64,000 bases of DNA from Talaromyces rugulosus (GCF_013368755.1 NC_049563.1:3968001-4032000); one strand, 5' to 3'. Counted from the first letter of the stretch, positions 48,870-62,007 are shown. Translations and numbers: made by a program. The notes: a model not told the origin generated them from the letters alone.

Positions 48870-50755
48870 CTAGAATCGAGGCTGGAACTTCAATATCGGG
48901 CCCTCTTTTCTGGCAGAAACATGATCTTTAGTTGTATATTCAGATGGGTGCACATCCGACTCATCCCAGCTAGGGTCAGCATCTTCCCTACGAATGTCGA
49001 ATTCCCACAGTAGACGGCTGAAAGTAAGCATAACCTGGGCCAATGCCAATGGCTTCCCAACGCAGCCCCTAGATCCGATGGAAAATGGCATGTATGCCAG
49101 TCGTCCAGAGTTGAGTTTGGATTCGCCGTCGGCCGGCCTGTACCACCTCTCGGGATTGTACGTGAAAGGATCCTCGTAGTACTTGTCACTGTGATGTATG
49201 CTGTAGATGCCGACAGCCACATCAGTACCTTCTGGGATGAAGTTCCCATCGATCACGGCCCCTCCGCTTTCCACCTCGCGCCAAAGGGCAGCTCCCCCAG
49301 GTGGTGATAGCCGAAGCGCTTCGTCAATGCAAGCGCGTAAAAAGTAACATGAGTTGAGCTTTGGCCCTATGCGAATTTCTTCTACCGACTGGAAAGTAGA
49401 GCGCACCTCCTTTGCAGCTCGGCGATATGAGGTCGAACATCCCGTGAGGTAGTGTGCTGTAGCAGCCATGGTTGTCGCAGTGGTATCAGACCCTTATCCA
49501 GTCAATTATACTCATCCAATTCCCTCCCCATAATGATGGCAACTCACCCGCAACAACAAAGAGTGCAGTCTCCGTGCTCAGCTCCATGGGGCTCAGCTCT
49601 TTTCCGGTATCGGGGTCTTTGCACTTTTCGAGAAACGAAAAGATGTCTGCGCTTGTCGTCGTCCCTCTAGCCTGGATTCGCTGCTTCAGAAGCTTGCGAA
49701 TAAATCTTACGAACAAATCCCGACCCACAATCGACGCAGGAAAGAGCCATCGGTCCAAGTTTAATATGAGGAACTTGGGTTCCTGCAGCAGCACACTGAG
49801 CCGAACATTTGACTCCTCCAGGGCAGCCGTGGCGTAGCGATAATGTGGGTTATTTATGGTGTCAAAGTCGGCGTTGAATGATACTGCTGTCATGCTGTCG
49901 AATGCAAGGTTGCTCACTATACATGAGAGAGAGAAAAGGTTAGAAATTGTGCCATTGAAGTGCTGCAGGATTCATTACAATCTTTCGACATGTCTCTGGA
50001 CAAGCCTATACTGCCATGTATGGCGTCACTGTACCGGCCTAACATCGTGAGAAGCTTGGGTTCGAACTTGCGGAGACTGCTCTCAGAAAAAGCCTGGCTC
50101 ACGACGCGGCGTCTGCGAGCGTGCTGAAGCTTATCTCGAATGGTAAGGAGGTTTGGAGCTTGCTGAGCTAGCACCCTATAGTTTGTATACTTCTTAACCT
50201 TAGAGCCATGGCCGTATATCTCTTAACAGATAAATCGAGTCAGTATTTACTGCCACGAATGTTGAAATGAGATGGCTAGATACCGTGTAATGCATCCACG
50301 CTGTTGATTAATATTCGGTTTGGCGCATAGCGGACGCAATCGCCTGCCATTTTTAACATTTAAGATTGAAGGATTCTACAAATATGTGGTCCAAAAGCCC
50401 AGCTTACCGTACTTCTTATGGCACTCATACATGTCTAGGTGTATGTCGCCCTTCCACGCATGGTATGCAGAGTACAAATTGGTGAATTTGGCAAGAAATG
50501 GGCCAGGGTACTTGGACAGAGAATGGAAAAAAATCCGACGGACAGATAGTGAAATGCCATAGAGAGTCTGTAGGTCCTCATGTTATCATGGTGAGAAAGG
50601 AACAAATTAGAACGTCAAGTATCACTCACAAGAAGTATACACGTCACGAGGAGACCAAATCCTGCCTTAGGTACCCATAATCGGATAACTGGCAAGATTA
50701 CTTGCTGCAGATCAAAGACTGCGGACTTAATCGTTACTTGGAGCATGGACTCCAT
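48870..50755 (-). CDS. cytochrome P450 #2 (intact)
   Basis: Exons on the minus strand: 50755-50630, 50567-50408, 50343-50284, 50221-49979, 49916-49548, 49492-48870; introns 55-64 bp; phases close to 526 aa. Hydrophobic anchor at about residues 30-50, then the hinge KYPGPFLAKFTNLY. Further motifs: DIHLDMYECHKKYG, helix-C HARRRRVVSQAFSE, I-helix AGSDTTATT, ExxR in DEALRLSPP, PERW-type meander (YNPERWYRP), and heme loop FSIGSRGCVGKP. Resembles the fungal CYP65/TRI11-like group of tailoring oxidases by hinge and I-helix style; exact family uncertain. Divergently transcribed from the PKS across 778 bp, so very probably co-regulated and part of the pathway. Confidence 0.93.
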
Positions 50756-51533
50756 TCTTTGACAGCGACTGCTTGAGATGTTGATTGACTGTTTTGCAAG
50801 CTCGTTAAATCATCTGCGATGCGTCATAATTTGTGTCTTTGACAATACATCTTTTGAAAGACCCATTTCGGACTGAGACTACTTCTCAAACTATACCATT
50901 GCCGACTAGTCCCCTTACCCTGCCTGGAAGGATGCCGGCGAATATCCAAACCCGATGGATGGGTCAGCATCGGGCTATAACGGTGTGTTCGTGAGGTAGG
51001 AATTCTCCGCCGTGGAATATTCTTCTCTAGTTGAAGAATTTTCTAGTAAGATTCTTCAGGTGCTTGCACAATCAATTCGATGGGAGGCGTAATCGCAGTA
51101 AGCCACATGGGACTATGCGTTAAAAATCCCCACTCTATATCGCCCGGCAGTAATGATTGAAAGTGAAATAACTTGGTCTTGTTTGTTCCCATCATGGCGT
51201 TTCCATAAAATGTATGCACCGAGTAGTTTTGAGATACGAGGCTATTGATCTGTTGGATGACATAGAACTAGGACAAGGTCGAGTTAGTAAAAGCTGACAT
51301 TTCTTTAATCTGCCTCTTGGCCATTGGAGCACAGAACCTCTTGGGAACGGCAAATGGCTTGATATAAAGTTCCAATTATACCCACCCATATTTCTCTACC
51401 CTCTTGACCAAATAATCTAATTGGTGATTCCCTTTGTTCCGCTGCTCAACCAGACGTCCGTGTAATAGCCTCACCTCTCACACACATCACGAACTCCTTT
51501 CGTTCCTTTACTACTACCCCAATTCTGTCATCC
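50756..51533. promoter_or_regulatory. bidirectional promoter P450 #2 / PKS
   Basis: 778 bp divergent region. It contains an 11 bp inverted repeat with one mismatch, GAATATTCTTC (51015-51025) and GAAGAATTTTC (51033-51043), separated by 7 bp and roughly central. TATAAAG lies near 51362, about 170 bp before the PKS start. A CGG/CCG-rich patch lies at 50935-51015. Confidence 0.5.
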
Positions 51534-54500
51534 ATGGCGCCCAACATGGGCAGTGTTGCGCAAGGCAACGGATACAATTGCCATGACGCCGACAGCAACA
51601 GTTTTCGCTCAAAGAGACTCCTGTTTTCAGACCCGGTTGAACCAATCGCCATCGTTGGCATGGCTATGCGACTTCCGGGACAAGTACGTAATGACAAGGA
51701 CTTCTGGAACCTCCTTGTTGAAAAGAGGAGTGGTCTCTGTGAGGTACCCAAGGATCGGTATAATGTGAATGGGTTCTGCGATTCTTCTGGCAAGCCAGGT
51801 ACTTTTAAGCCGGAAAAGGCATATTTCCTTGAGAATGTCGGGATCCAAGACCTAGATACTAGCGTGTTTCCATTTTCGAAGACAGAGCTAGAGAGGCTCG
51901 ACCCCCAGCAGCGACAGTTGTTGGAGGTTACTTATGAATGCATGGAGAATTCGGGCGCAACATCCTGGCGCGGAAGCAAGATCGGCTGCTACGTTGGTGT
52001 CTTCGGCGAAGACTGGCAGGACTTGAACGCCAAAGACACCCAGCATAAAGGGGGATATCGTGTCACTGGATACGGAGACTTCGTCCTGGGAAACAGGGTT
52101 TCCTATGAATTTGATCTCCATGGTCCGAGGTAAGCCGCTTCATCACTCGTACTGGCTTGTGAGCGGGATCGCTAAGCTTCTGATGCAGCATGACCGTTAA
52201 AACGGGCTGTTCTTCCTCGCTGGTGTGCTTGGACATGGCATGTGAAGCTATCCGAAAGGGAGATTGTGATGCCGCTCTGATCTGTGGCTCCAGCCTCATC
52301 TTTTCCCCTACCATGACAATGGCTCTCAGCGACCAAGGTGTTTTGGCTGAAGACGGCATATGCAAAAGCTTTGATGCGTCTGCAAACGGTTATGGCCGTG
52401 GTGAGGCTATCAATGCAATCTATATCAAGAAACTCGGCCAGGCCATCCAAGACCAAGACGATATCCGAGCTGTGATCCGTGGTACCAGTGTCAACACAGA
52501 TGGTCGGACCAACGGCATGCTGACTCCTAGTCCCATTGCTCAAGAAGCCTTGATCCGCCAAGCTTATAAACAGGCTGGTATTGAAAACATATGCGAAACT
52601 GCTATTGTCGAATGCCACGGTACAGGCACTCCAGTTGGCGATCCCCTCGAGGCAACTGCTGTTGCAAACTGCTTTGGCGCTGAGGGTGTATTGATTACAT
52701 CGGTGATTATACCTCATCATCCGGTACTTTTAGGCTAGGACTCACCATATCCTAGGTCAAACCGAACGTCGGACATTCCGAGGGTGCTGCGGGCATCACA
52801 AGCCTGATTAAGGCCGTGTTGGCCATTGAACATCGACAAGTACCACCAAACATTCACTTTACGAAACCCAATCCACAAAGTAAGCAGAACGTTCCCTCAG
52901 TGGAACCCCCCTGCTAAAATAGTATCACAGTTCCATTTGAACGTTGCAAACTTCGCGTGCCTGTCGACGTAGAGGCCTGGCCCCAAGGCCGTGCTGAGAG
53001 AGTCGGTGTGAACTCCTTCGGCATCGGCGGAGTCAACGCCCACGTCGTATTGGAGTCTTTGGAGCAATACCTCAAATATGACTCCAGGTACTTGAGGTCT
53101 GTCCCTCTTCTTAACGCTCTCGGGTCCGGAAACGGCATTGCCGATGTGCAGCAGGTGATGTTGCTCTCGGCCCACAGCGAATACTCGCTGAAGGAAACCA
53201 TTGAAGAGCATCGAAAGTACCTCGAGTGGACAAATGGTCCTTTTAAGGATGCTGCCTACTCGCTTGCCAACCGCCGGGACCACAAGACGAGACCTCACCG
53301 CGCCTTTGCAGTTGCTAGTAAGGTGAATGGAAAGCTATCTTTCGAGGTGACCGGGCCAACAACAGCCATCGAGCCAGCACCGCGTGTTGCTTGGATCTTC
53401 ACTGGTCAAGGTGCCCAATGGCCAGCTATGGGCGCAGAGCTGATTGACTCCAACTCCATATTCCGGAATTCTATCAGAGGCCTAGATAACTTCCTTGCCT
53501 CACTACCGAACCCTCCCTTCTGGACAATTGAGGATGAGCTGCGTAAGCTGCCAGGCGACAGTCGCGTCTCGGAGGCTGAATTTGGGCATCCCCTCTCGAT
53601 TGCTGTGCAGATCGGGCTGGTAGACCTTTTGCATGCTTGGAACATCAAGCCTGACTTTGTGCTTGGACATTCTTCCGGAGAAATGGCTGCCGCATACGCC
53701 GCCGGTGCTATCTCGGCCACCGCCGCAATGGCTGCTGCAACCTTCCGAGGCTCCACATCCCCAGATGAGCAGACCAGGATCCAGCCTAAAGGAGGAATGG
53801 CTGCTATTGGCCTTGGTGCCCACGAGATGGACGAGTTCATACTGCCTGGTGTCGTCATTGCCTGCGAGAACAGCCAATGTAGTGTCACTATATCTGGGGA
53901 CCTCAACCAGGTCGCCGTGATTGTCGAGAACGTCAAGGAGAAGCGCCCTGGTGTTTTGGCTCGCTTCCTGAGAGTTGAGAAGGCCTTCCACTCTCACCAT
54001 ATGAAACAGTACGGGGCGTCATACGAGGAGCATTTGAGACCATTTGTCAAGAGCGTTGATCCTGCTATTCCTTTCTACTCGTCAGTGACTGGGAAGCAGT
54101 TGGTCGGAGAGGGATGTCTTGACTCTTTCTATTGGCGAAAGAACATGGAAAGCCCAGTCCTCTTCAACACAGCCCTCCGGTCGGCGCTGAGGTCCCGAGA
54201 AGAGCGCCTTATACTTATTGAAATCGGACCTCATCCTGCTCTCAAGGGTCCAATCGGCCAAATTCTACGAGATATCTCTCGGAATGACATTTGCCAGGTT
54301 GCCACTCTCCAAAGAAACAAGATCTGCTCTGACAGCATCTTGGAGACCGCGGGAAATCTGTTCCTGAACAACATCGCGCTTGACTGGTCGGTCGTCTGCC
54401 CTCCCGGGAAGATTGTCAGGGATCTCCCGCAGTACTCTTGGAAACACGATATTTCTTACTGGGCCGAGTCTCGCCTTGCCAGCGGATTCAGATTCCGCGA

Positions 54501-57500
54501 GTTCCCCCCTCACGACTTACTCGGCACCCGCATTGTTGAGGTCTTCAACGAGAACTGCTGGAGAAACAAACTCTCCTTGGACAATCTCCCATGGCTCCAA
54601 GGCCATGAAATTGACAACCAGGTGGTTTTCCCAGGTGCCGGCTATATCTGCATGGTCGGTGAAGCAGTTGCGCAATTGTCTGGAGCGACCGAGTATACTC
54701 TCAACAACGTCAGCATCACAGCTGGTCTCATCCTCGGGCATGACAAGTCGGCGGAGATTGTGACGCGACTTACTCCCAACGCTGTAGATTCCGACGAAAC
54801 CGCATCTTATACATTCCAGATCACTTCATTTGACGGGGTGCAGTGGACCAAGCATTGTTTCGGGGAGGTCAAGGGCTTTGTTGATAAGTCTGTTGTTACA
54901 GAGATAAGCGAAAGTCCCGGCCAAAGTCGCCAGGTCGATGCAGATGAGTGGTACACCGTCTTGAACCGTATCGGTTTCAACTATCAGGGTTATTTCCGCG
55001 GCCTTTGCCAGATTTCCGCCTCCCCAGTGGACAGCACGGCGGTTGCAACAGTTCCAATCCGCAATAATGACAGAACAAACTACGCCATCCACCCCGGTGC
55101 TATCGATCAGTGCTTCCAACTTTTCACTGTTGCTTCAAGTCAAGGTCTTGGCCGGAACTGCCGCAATGTTGCTGTGCCCACTTTCATCGGAGAAATGGTT
55201 GTTTCTCCTACTGACCTAGATCTACATGTCGTAGCCAACATCAACAGCGTCGAACGTGGATCCTTTGAGGGTTGCCTGACTGCCCAGGCTAAGGGCCGGG
55301 TATTCCTCTCCCTGAAGGGTTTCAAGGCATCTGCCATGACAAACGCTGGGAATGACGATGAATACCTACCACTCATCACTCAGTTTGAATGGCGTCCGCA
55401 CGCAGACTTTATCCAGATGAAGGATTACATGTATCCTCGCACCTTCATCCCCGCTGAATGGCCAATGTTGGAAGAGATGATGCTTTTGGCTATCATTGAC
55501 CATCAACAGTCTATCAGGGTGGACGAATTCACCCCTCCTCATCTAGTCAACTTATTCAAGTGGATGCAGGACTACATCGCATTATACAAGGCTGGCTCTA
55601 ACAAATTCTTGTCCAAGGAAATGTCATATGAGGACCTCAGCAAAGAACAGCGCACAGAGAAAATCGATTCTCTCGCTCAACAGCTCTCGTCATCACATTA
55701 TGATGCCTTCGCTATTGCCATTCACCGTTTATTCAAGAGAGCGGACTCCATCGTGGCTGGAGATGCCCATGCTTTGCATATCCTGATGGAGGACGACGTC
55801 TTGACCCGTCTCTACGCCAATGGAGACGAACTTCTCTATGGTGATGCCATTCGAGCTCTTGGACACACGAACCCTCGCCTCAGAGTTCTTGAGGTTGGCG
55901 CTGGAACGGGTGGTACCACGTCAAAAGTTCTAGATGCCTTGACAACTTTGTATGGGGAGCGTTTGTACAGCAGCTACACCTACACTGATGTCTCCGCTGG
56001 TTTCTTTGGCGCCGCCAAGGACCGTTTTGCACAATTTGAGGGGATAAACTATACTACCTTCGACGTTTCCAAAGACCCGGGTGAGCAAGGTTTCGAGAAG
56101 AATTCTTATGACCTGATTATTGGATACAACGTAAGGCATTTTTCATAGAGCTGAGAATACTTATGCTAATCTTGTAACCAGGTTGTTCATGCGACTCCCA
56201 GTCTACCAGAATCCCTCGCCCATCTTCGAAGCCTTCTCAGCCCGAGCGGTCGTATCTTTCTTCAAGAGCTATGTCCCAGTAAGTATCCAACCAGCATCTT
56301 GGAAAAAAGTTTCACCACCTGACTTGGCTTCGTATAGCGGCAAAATATATCAACTACATCATGGGTTTCTTACCTGGGTGGTGGCTCGGCGACGAAGATA
56401 ATCGCGCCGACGAACCCTACGTCTCCCCTGAGCGTTGGTCCAAGGAACTCGTAGCTGCAGGATTCAAAAACCCTGAATATGTCCTCGATGGAATTCCCCC
56501 GTATCATCAGAGCGCTGGTATCATGGCCTCTGTGGATATCAAGACGGAGGTACCCTCGAATGTTGCTATATTGTGCTACGATCCGAAGGGGCCATTTGTC
56601 GAGGAGTTGAAGAACAAACTTGAGTCGCAGGAAATCAGTGTCACGGTGGCCATTTTTGGGCAAGCCTTGCCTTCACATGATGTTATTTCTGTACTTGACA
56701 TGGAACAGCCTACCGCTCACGGGTTAACGGAAGACTCTTTCAAGATACTGGTTGATCACCTACAGCACCTCAAATCCAAAATGATCTGGCTCTTAGGCTC
56801 TTCTCAGGTCAAGTGCGAAGACCCAAAAGCCGCTATGAGTATTGGTCTCGTACGAACTGCCCGCAACGAATACTCAACCAGCATCTACACACTGGAGATT
56901 GAGGCGATAGCCTCTATGCCGACTATTACCAAGGCAGTTTCGGATCTTTTGTCCCATATTCAATCGTCTGCTCTAAATATAGACGTCATAGATCGGGACT
57001 GGGAATATGCACTCGTCAACGACACGGTGCTCGTGCCTCGCTTACACTGGCAGACCATGTCAAACGCGTTCAAGAATTCGGGTGTGGGCTCGCGCGAACC
57101 CTCGTCCAAGCACTTGACCGTCAAAACACCAGGATTGCTCCACACCATGGGCTGGAGTGAAGAGGCTAAGAAACCTCTCGAGGAGGATGAAGTTCGAGTG
57201 AAGACTAAGGCAGTTGGTCTCAATTTCCGAGTTCGTATCCTCCCTCTTTTACCCACGTACCTAGTTTTATGGGTAGTGGACGGTGCTAACAAATATGGTG
57301 CCCGTAATAGGATGTCCTCATTGCTCTTGGTGTGCTCAATAACAGTACTAGAGAAATTGGTCTCGAAGGCTGTGGTATCGTAACGGACGTTGGGTTGAGG
57401 GTTTCTAAGTTCGCTGTCGGAGACCGGGTGATGTATATGTCCAGTGGATGTTTCACTTCTGATATCACTTTATCCCAAAAGCTTTGCGTCAAGATCAGCG

Positions 57501-59598
57501 ACAGTATGACCTTCGAGCAAGGCGCCTCGTTGCCTTGTGTTTATGCCACCGCAACTATGGCACTGGTTGATAAAGCAAACGTTCGGCCTGGTCAAGTGAG
57601 TTTATGCCATGGTGTATCAGAAGTTCTCCCTCCTCCCTCCCAAGCTAACTACAAATAGACCGTTTTAATCCACTCTGCTTGTGGAGGCGTTGGTTTGTCG
57701 GCGATTCAGATTGCTCAGATGCTCGGCGCAGAAGTTAGTTCCCACCAGCCTGCTTAACTCAACTTGATACGAGTTAACATGATACCAGATCTACTGCACT
57801 GTGAGCAACGAAGAAAAGACTAACTACCTTACTGAAAACCACAAAATCCCTCGTGCTAATATCTTCAACTCCCGCGACTCATCTTTCGTCCGCGATATCA
57901 TGAGGGTGACCAATGGCAGAGGTGTTGACGTGGTGCTCAACTCTCTTTCTGGAGACCTCCTTCATGCATCGTGGTCGTGTGTTGCCGAGTTTGGAACCAT
58001 GATTGAGATTGGCAAAAGGGATTTCCGGCGTCGTGCCAAGCTTTCTATGGAAGCCTTCGAGCAGAATCGTACCTTTTTTGGTCTCGATCTGTGGCAAGTC
58101 TCCCAGGTTCGTCCTGATCAGGCTTCAGAGTAAGTCACTCATTAGCCCTGTCCGCGGCCACTCAAATAAATTAATGACTGTTCAGGCTGCTTGAACGATG
58201 TGTCACTTGGATCCAACAAGGTCTGCTCGATGTCGGCGCCATTGCCAAGGTATTCGAGGCCTCCCAAATCCAAGAGGCCTTCAGATTCATGCAAGGTGGC
58301 CGGCATATTGGCAAGATCATCATCACCATACCTGACAACACGGATACACTGCATTCGGTCAAGCAGCGGCCAGTGCCCAAATTGCGAGCTGACCGCAGCT
58401 ACATTCTTGTTGGTGGTCTAGGTGGTCTGGGCAGGTCCCTCGCCAGGTGGTTGGCCGAGAATGGTGCCGGAGAGTTAATATTTCTATCTCGATCGGCCAA
58501 GCCAGGCCCACATGTAGACGATTTCGCGAAAGAGTTGATTTCTCAGCAGTGTTCTGTGCAGTTGATTGCCGGCAGCGTCGCCAGCGCGGCTGATGTTCAA
58601 GCAGCTGTCAATTCGGCTACCAAGCCCATTGCCGGTGTCATCAATCTGTCCATGGTCCTCAGAGTATGTATTTCTCATTTATACAACCAGAATCATAGAG
58701 TACGACTAATCTCGTCGAACAGGATGTCACTCTACAGGACATGACCTTCGAGGACTGGACCACTGCCGTCGCGCCTAAGGTCCAAGGTACCTGGAACCTT
58801 CATAATGCCCTCTCGACGGACTTGGACTTTTTCATTGTCTGCTCGTCTTACAGCGGTATTGTCGGTCAATGGGGCCAGGCCAACTACGCCGCTGCCAATA
58901 CCTTCTTGGATGCCTTTGTGCAGTACCGTCACGGGAAGGGCCTCGCTGCATCGGTCATTGACATCGGCGTCATGGGTGAAGTGGGTTTTGTCTCAAAGCA
59001 TAGGGAAGTTCTTGATCGGTTTCAGAAGTCTGGTATGCGCATTCTTAAAGAGCAGGATCTTTTGGACGCATTTCATCTCGCCACCCAGACCTCTGCTCCC
59101 ACTAAGGCCAGCACTCAAGATGGTGCATACCACAGCCCTGGCCAGATTCTGCTTGGTCTCGTTACCACTGTTCCAATGACTTCTCCAAACAACCGTGTTG
59201 TCTGGAAGAATGATATTCGAATGGCTATCTATCATAACATCAACTGTGCCGAGTCTTCCAACAAGGCGCTAGCCGAGAAAGACGACGTAGCCAGCCTCCT
59301 CTCGACAGCGTCGACGTCGCTGTCTGTCTTAGAAGACGACACAGTCGTTGAAACTATCGCCAAAGCCACCGCCGCTTCACTCGCTAAGTTTCTCATCAAG
59401 GAGGAGAACACCATCCAGCTTCAGCTCTCTCCAGAAAAGAATGGCATCGACTCCCTCGTAGCCATGGAGCTCCGTAACTGGATACGACAGAAGTTCAGCG
59501 TGGAGATTAGCGTCATGGTGATTATTCAGTCCTCGTCTCTGCTTAGCCTCGCGGAGTTTATACGTCAAGAGCTTGTTCAGCGCTTCTCGCAAAGCTAA
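51534..59598 (+). CDS. highly reducing polyketide synthase, KS-AT-DH-MT-ER-KR-ACP
   Basis: Eleven exons: 51534-52129, 52189-52702, 52756-52879, 52931-56130, 56182-56278, 56338-57230, 57311-57595, 57659-57733, 57789-58129, 58186-58663, 58723-59598; phases close to 2492 aa with no lesion. KS about 35-445: Cys206 in VKTGCSSSL (common form DTACSSS), [32 protein letters not shown] (656). DH: His969 in [10 protein letters not shown], where Asn replaces the usual Gly, and Asp in AIDQC (1136). [12 protein letters not shown] (1398). ER: from about 1778, with HSACGGVGL (1907). KR: GGLGGLG (2118). ACP: GIDSL (2443). The domain set makes a reduced, alpha-methylated chain. There is no TE, reductase, acyltransferase or condensation domain, so release needs a partner. 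Divergent from P450 #2. Confidence 0.96.
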
Positions 59599-60411
59599 GC
59601 TGCGTAAGCATTGGGGTTGAGTGTGGTCCTACAATCATGACAATTAATTACCAATTCCAAGTGCATATTAACACAGTGTGTTCTTAGTGTATACTTGTTT
59701 AAAATGCTTTTTATTTGTTTGGCTGAATATGAACTCTTTGCATCATATTATACAACATTTATATCGTTACCTACTCCGAACTATATGAAGTCGACATCAA
59801 GTTGATAGTTTTGACGAGAGGTCATCAAAACCCTTGAAATATTAAAGGAACTATTGGTTAATAAGAAAAGATAATAAACGCGTAGTAACGTATTTCACCG
59901 GTCAACGGCGCACCGACCAATTACTTGAAGCTATTCAGGTTACAAATCAATATATTCATACATGACGTGCACTTATGCCCTGTTTGCCAGCAATTCGTAC
60001 ACGTAGGTGATGTGCTTCTGCGAGGCTGAGAAGTCTCAGTCTGGATGGTCGATTGAATAGACAAATTATCCTCTTGGCCCTCAGAAACAGTCAAAATACC
60101 TTTATTATAAAGCGGTTTTTGGCCGTCTGTTACGTTTATTTCTCACTCGCTCATCTGCAGCTCGTAAATCATGATTTTCCTTGGTAAAAATCACCACAGA
60201 GTGCATAGCCATTGAGCAGCCTTTTATCAACTGGCCCAAAGCTTGGTGGGTAGGTGAAGGAAGGTTTGATACGTCGCTTTATCAATCGCTTTATTGATTC
60301 TACTTGGCGCTAAAAAGTTTGAAGATTATGAGATGTTGCATGTGCTTCACTACTTGTGGATTAGGAGCCCGGCCTGAGACCCTCCGGAGTAGGTGTTCTG
60401 CCTGTTAATAA
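59599..60411. other. PKS 3' flank, AT-rich
   Basis: 813 bp of AT-rich sequence between the PKS stop and the transposon remnant. No supportable gene. Part may be transposon end sequence, but I could not define terminal inverted repeats. Confidence 0.35.
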
Positions 60412-61520
60412 TTAGTAATTGAAGATGCCTACATGAGAGAAGCAATTTGTAATATTTCTCATAGTATGGACCTCTTCGTGTATTGCTGGTAGCATAGTGA
60501 GAAAGTACTCTTTATCAATACGACTGATACCACAGCGCATTTGGTTTCCAATTGCACGTCCAAAGTAGCGCTTGAGCGTTGGAAAAATATCCATATGAAG
60601 CGGTTGCAATAAATTCAAAGAATGTGGACGCATGCATGCAGAAATAATATCATTGATCCCATTCCGACGATAATGGCTGCTATGACTATCTAATGTTAAC
60701 AGCTGATATCTTCCAACCGTATGATGCTTTGTAAATTTGTCAAACACATTTTGAAGCCAAACTAATTCAATTTCATCAGATATCCGACCATTTAGTGACG
60801 GTGTTGTTGAAAAAATAAGTGGTAAGCCTGAGAGTGTATACCAATCAGCCTGCTTGCTGCCAGGTTTAAATATAACATTGAAACAATCAATTGATGTTGT
60901 GTGCTTATACACTCGACGGCGGTGACAAATTCGCGATTTCCACGTTGGACAAGATAAGACTTAGTTTTCTTGATCGATCTCGACTGCATATAACTTTTGC
61001 TGTAGCGATGATCCCTAACGCAAACCCAACCTCGTCAAAGTTGTAAATATGTTCACCGACAATCCGTACTCGCTTCGAATGCATTAGAGATTGTCAAAAA
61101 CATTCGTTTATAAGCGTCGGATCTTCATATTTAACGCGAGAATATGTTAATCGACCTGTAAATCGCGTTTGTGATCAGTTTGGCGTTTTAAAAGATGTTA
61201 CACCCAATTTATACCAACAGTAACTAGTTCCTCGTTTTGAAAGTAAATAATTGCCCATAACTTGAAGTATTTGAGGTCGGATAGGGCATCCACGCGATTC
61301 CATTGATATTATCCATGTACGAAGCGATTCCTCTTCAGTAGGGGATAATTTTTGACTTTTTTAAATCTGTAATTGATCTTCCAGAGCGGCCGTTAAGTCG
61401 ATTGCGGAGTGTTCTTTCTGACACACATTGTAACCACGCGCTGCTTTGTTTTTTTTATTTTTCAACGCGTTAATAGTAATTAGAAGCCTTCCCTCATTAA
61501 CTAGAGTCTTTTTTTAATCT
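60412..61520 (-). mobile_element. Fot1/pogo-type (Tc1-mariner) transposon remnant
   Basis: The minus strand reads as a decayed DDE transposase split over several frames. From N- to C-terminal: NALKNKKNKAARAWLQC and RTLRNRLNGRSGRS (helix-turn-helix start, about 61.4-61.5 kb); SPTEEESLRTWIISMESRG (CENP-B/Tc5-type DNA-binding domain, about 61.3 kb); HIYNFDEVGFALGIIATAK (first catalytic Asp region, about 61.0 kb); RGNREFVTAVECI; then a longer frame to 60412 with LLTLDSHSSHYR and LNLLQPLHMDIFPTLKRYFG (second Asp and following motif). At least two or three frameshifts and several stops break it, and AT content is high, consistent with ageing or RIP. Not autonomous. It separates the PKS from the second regulator. 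Confidence 0.85.
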
Positions 61521-61799
61521 GATTTTAGGCCAATTTTGGATGATAACGATATTTTGAAAGTGAGTGGTGGGCTCAAAAGTCGAAAGAATTTGGTGCCGTT
61601 GACTGTGAAATGGCTATGTTATTTCTACATGTAATTTCTGAATCATGGATTAACTCTATCGGTTATCTCTCTCTATATATATTTTGCCAATATATTGACC
61701 TCTGTGGGCTGGCTTAGAAAGCCAGGAAACGTTGCCTTTTCAGGCGGATACACCGTTCTACTGGTACTTCTGTGTCCATAGAAAAGCGTATTGAATTGT

Positions 61800-61935
61800 C
61801 TGTCACCCCTAAACAGGTGGCCCGGCCAGCGGGTTCTTATAACCCGCTGGTTAGTGGGTCACGTGCCTCGGGGGTCGGAGCCGGGTAGGAGCCTTGCAGG
61901 CCCCTATCCGGCAGGTTCGACTGCAACCATCCCAA
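61800..61935 (+). other. GC-rich tRNA-like / Pol III-like element
   Basis: A GC-rich island in AT-rich surroundings. It contains the perfect inverted repeat CAGCGGGTT-CTTAT-AACCCGCTG (about 61828-61850), an A-box-like TGGTTAGTGGG just after, and a B-box-like GGTTCGACTGC (about 61914). I could not fold a normal tRNA: the T-arm pairs only four bases around a six-base loop. It could be a tRNA-derived SINE fragment or a decayed tRNA. Low certainty. Confidence 0.3.
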
Positions 61936-62007
61936 CAACCTCGTTCTTACAGCAAAATGCCCTCAACCATGCATAGAAAATTCCATATACATGTAACAAG
62001 TTCGAGA

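Noticed and set aside
61791..61976. Possible functional tRNA gene around the GGTTCGA motif
   Set aside because: Acceptor and T-arm do not pair properly, and the hairpin loop lacks the U before a plausible anticodon. Kept only as a low-confidence tRNA-like element.
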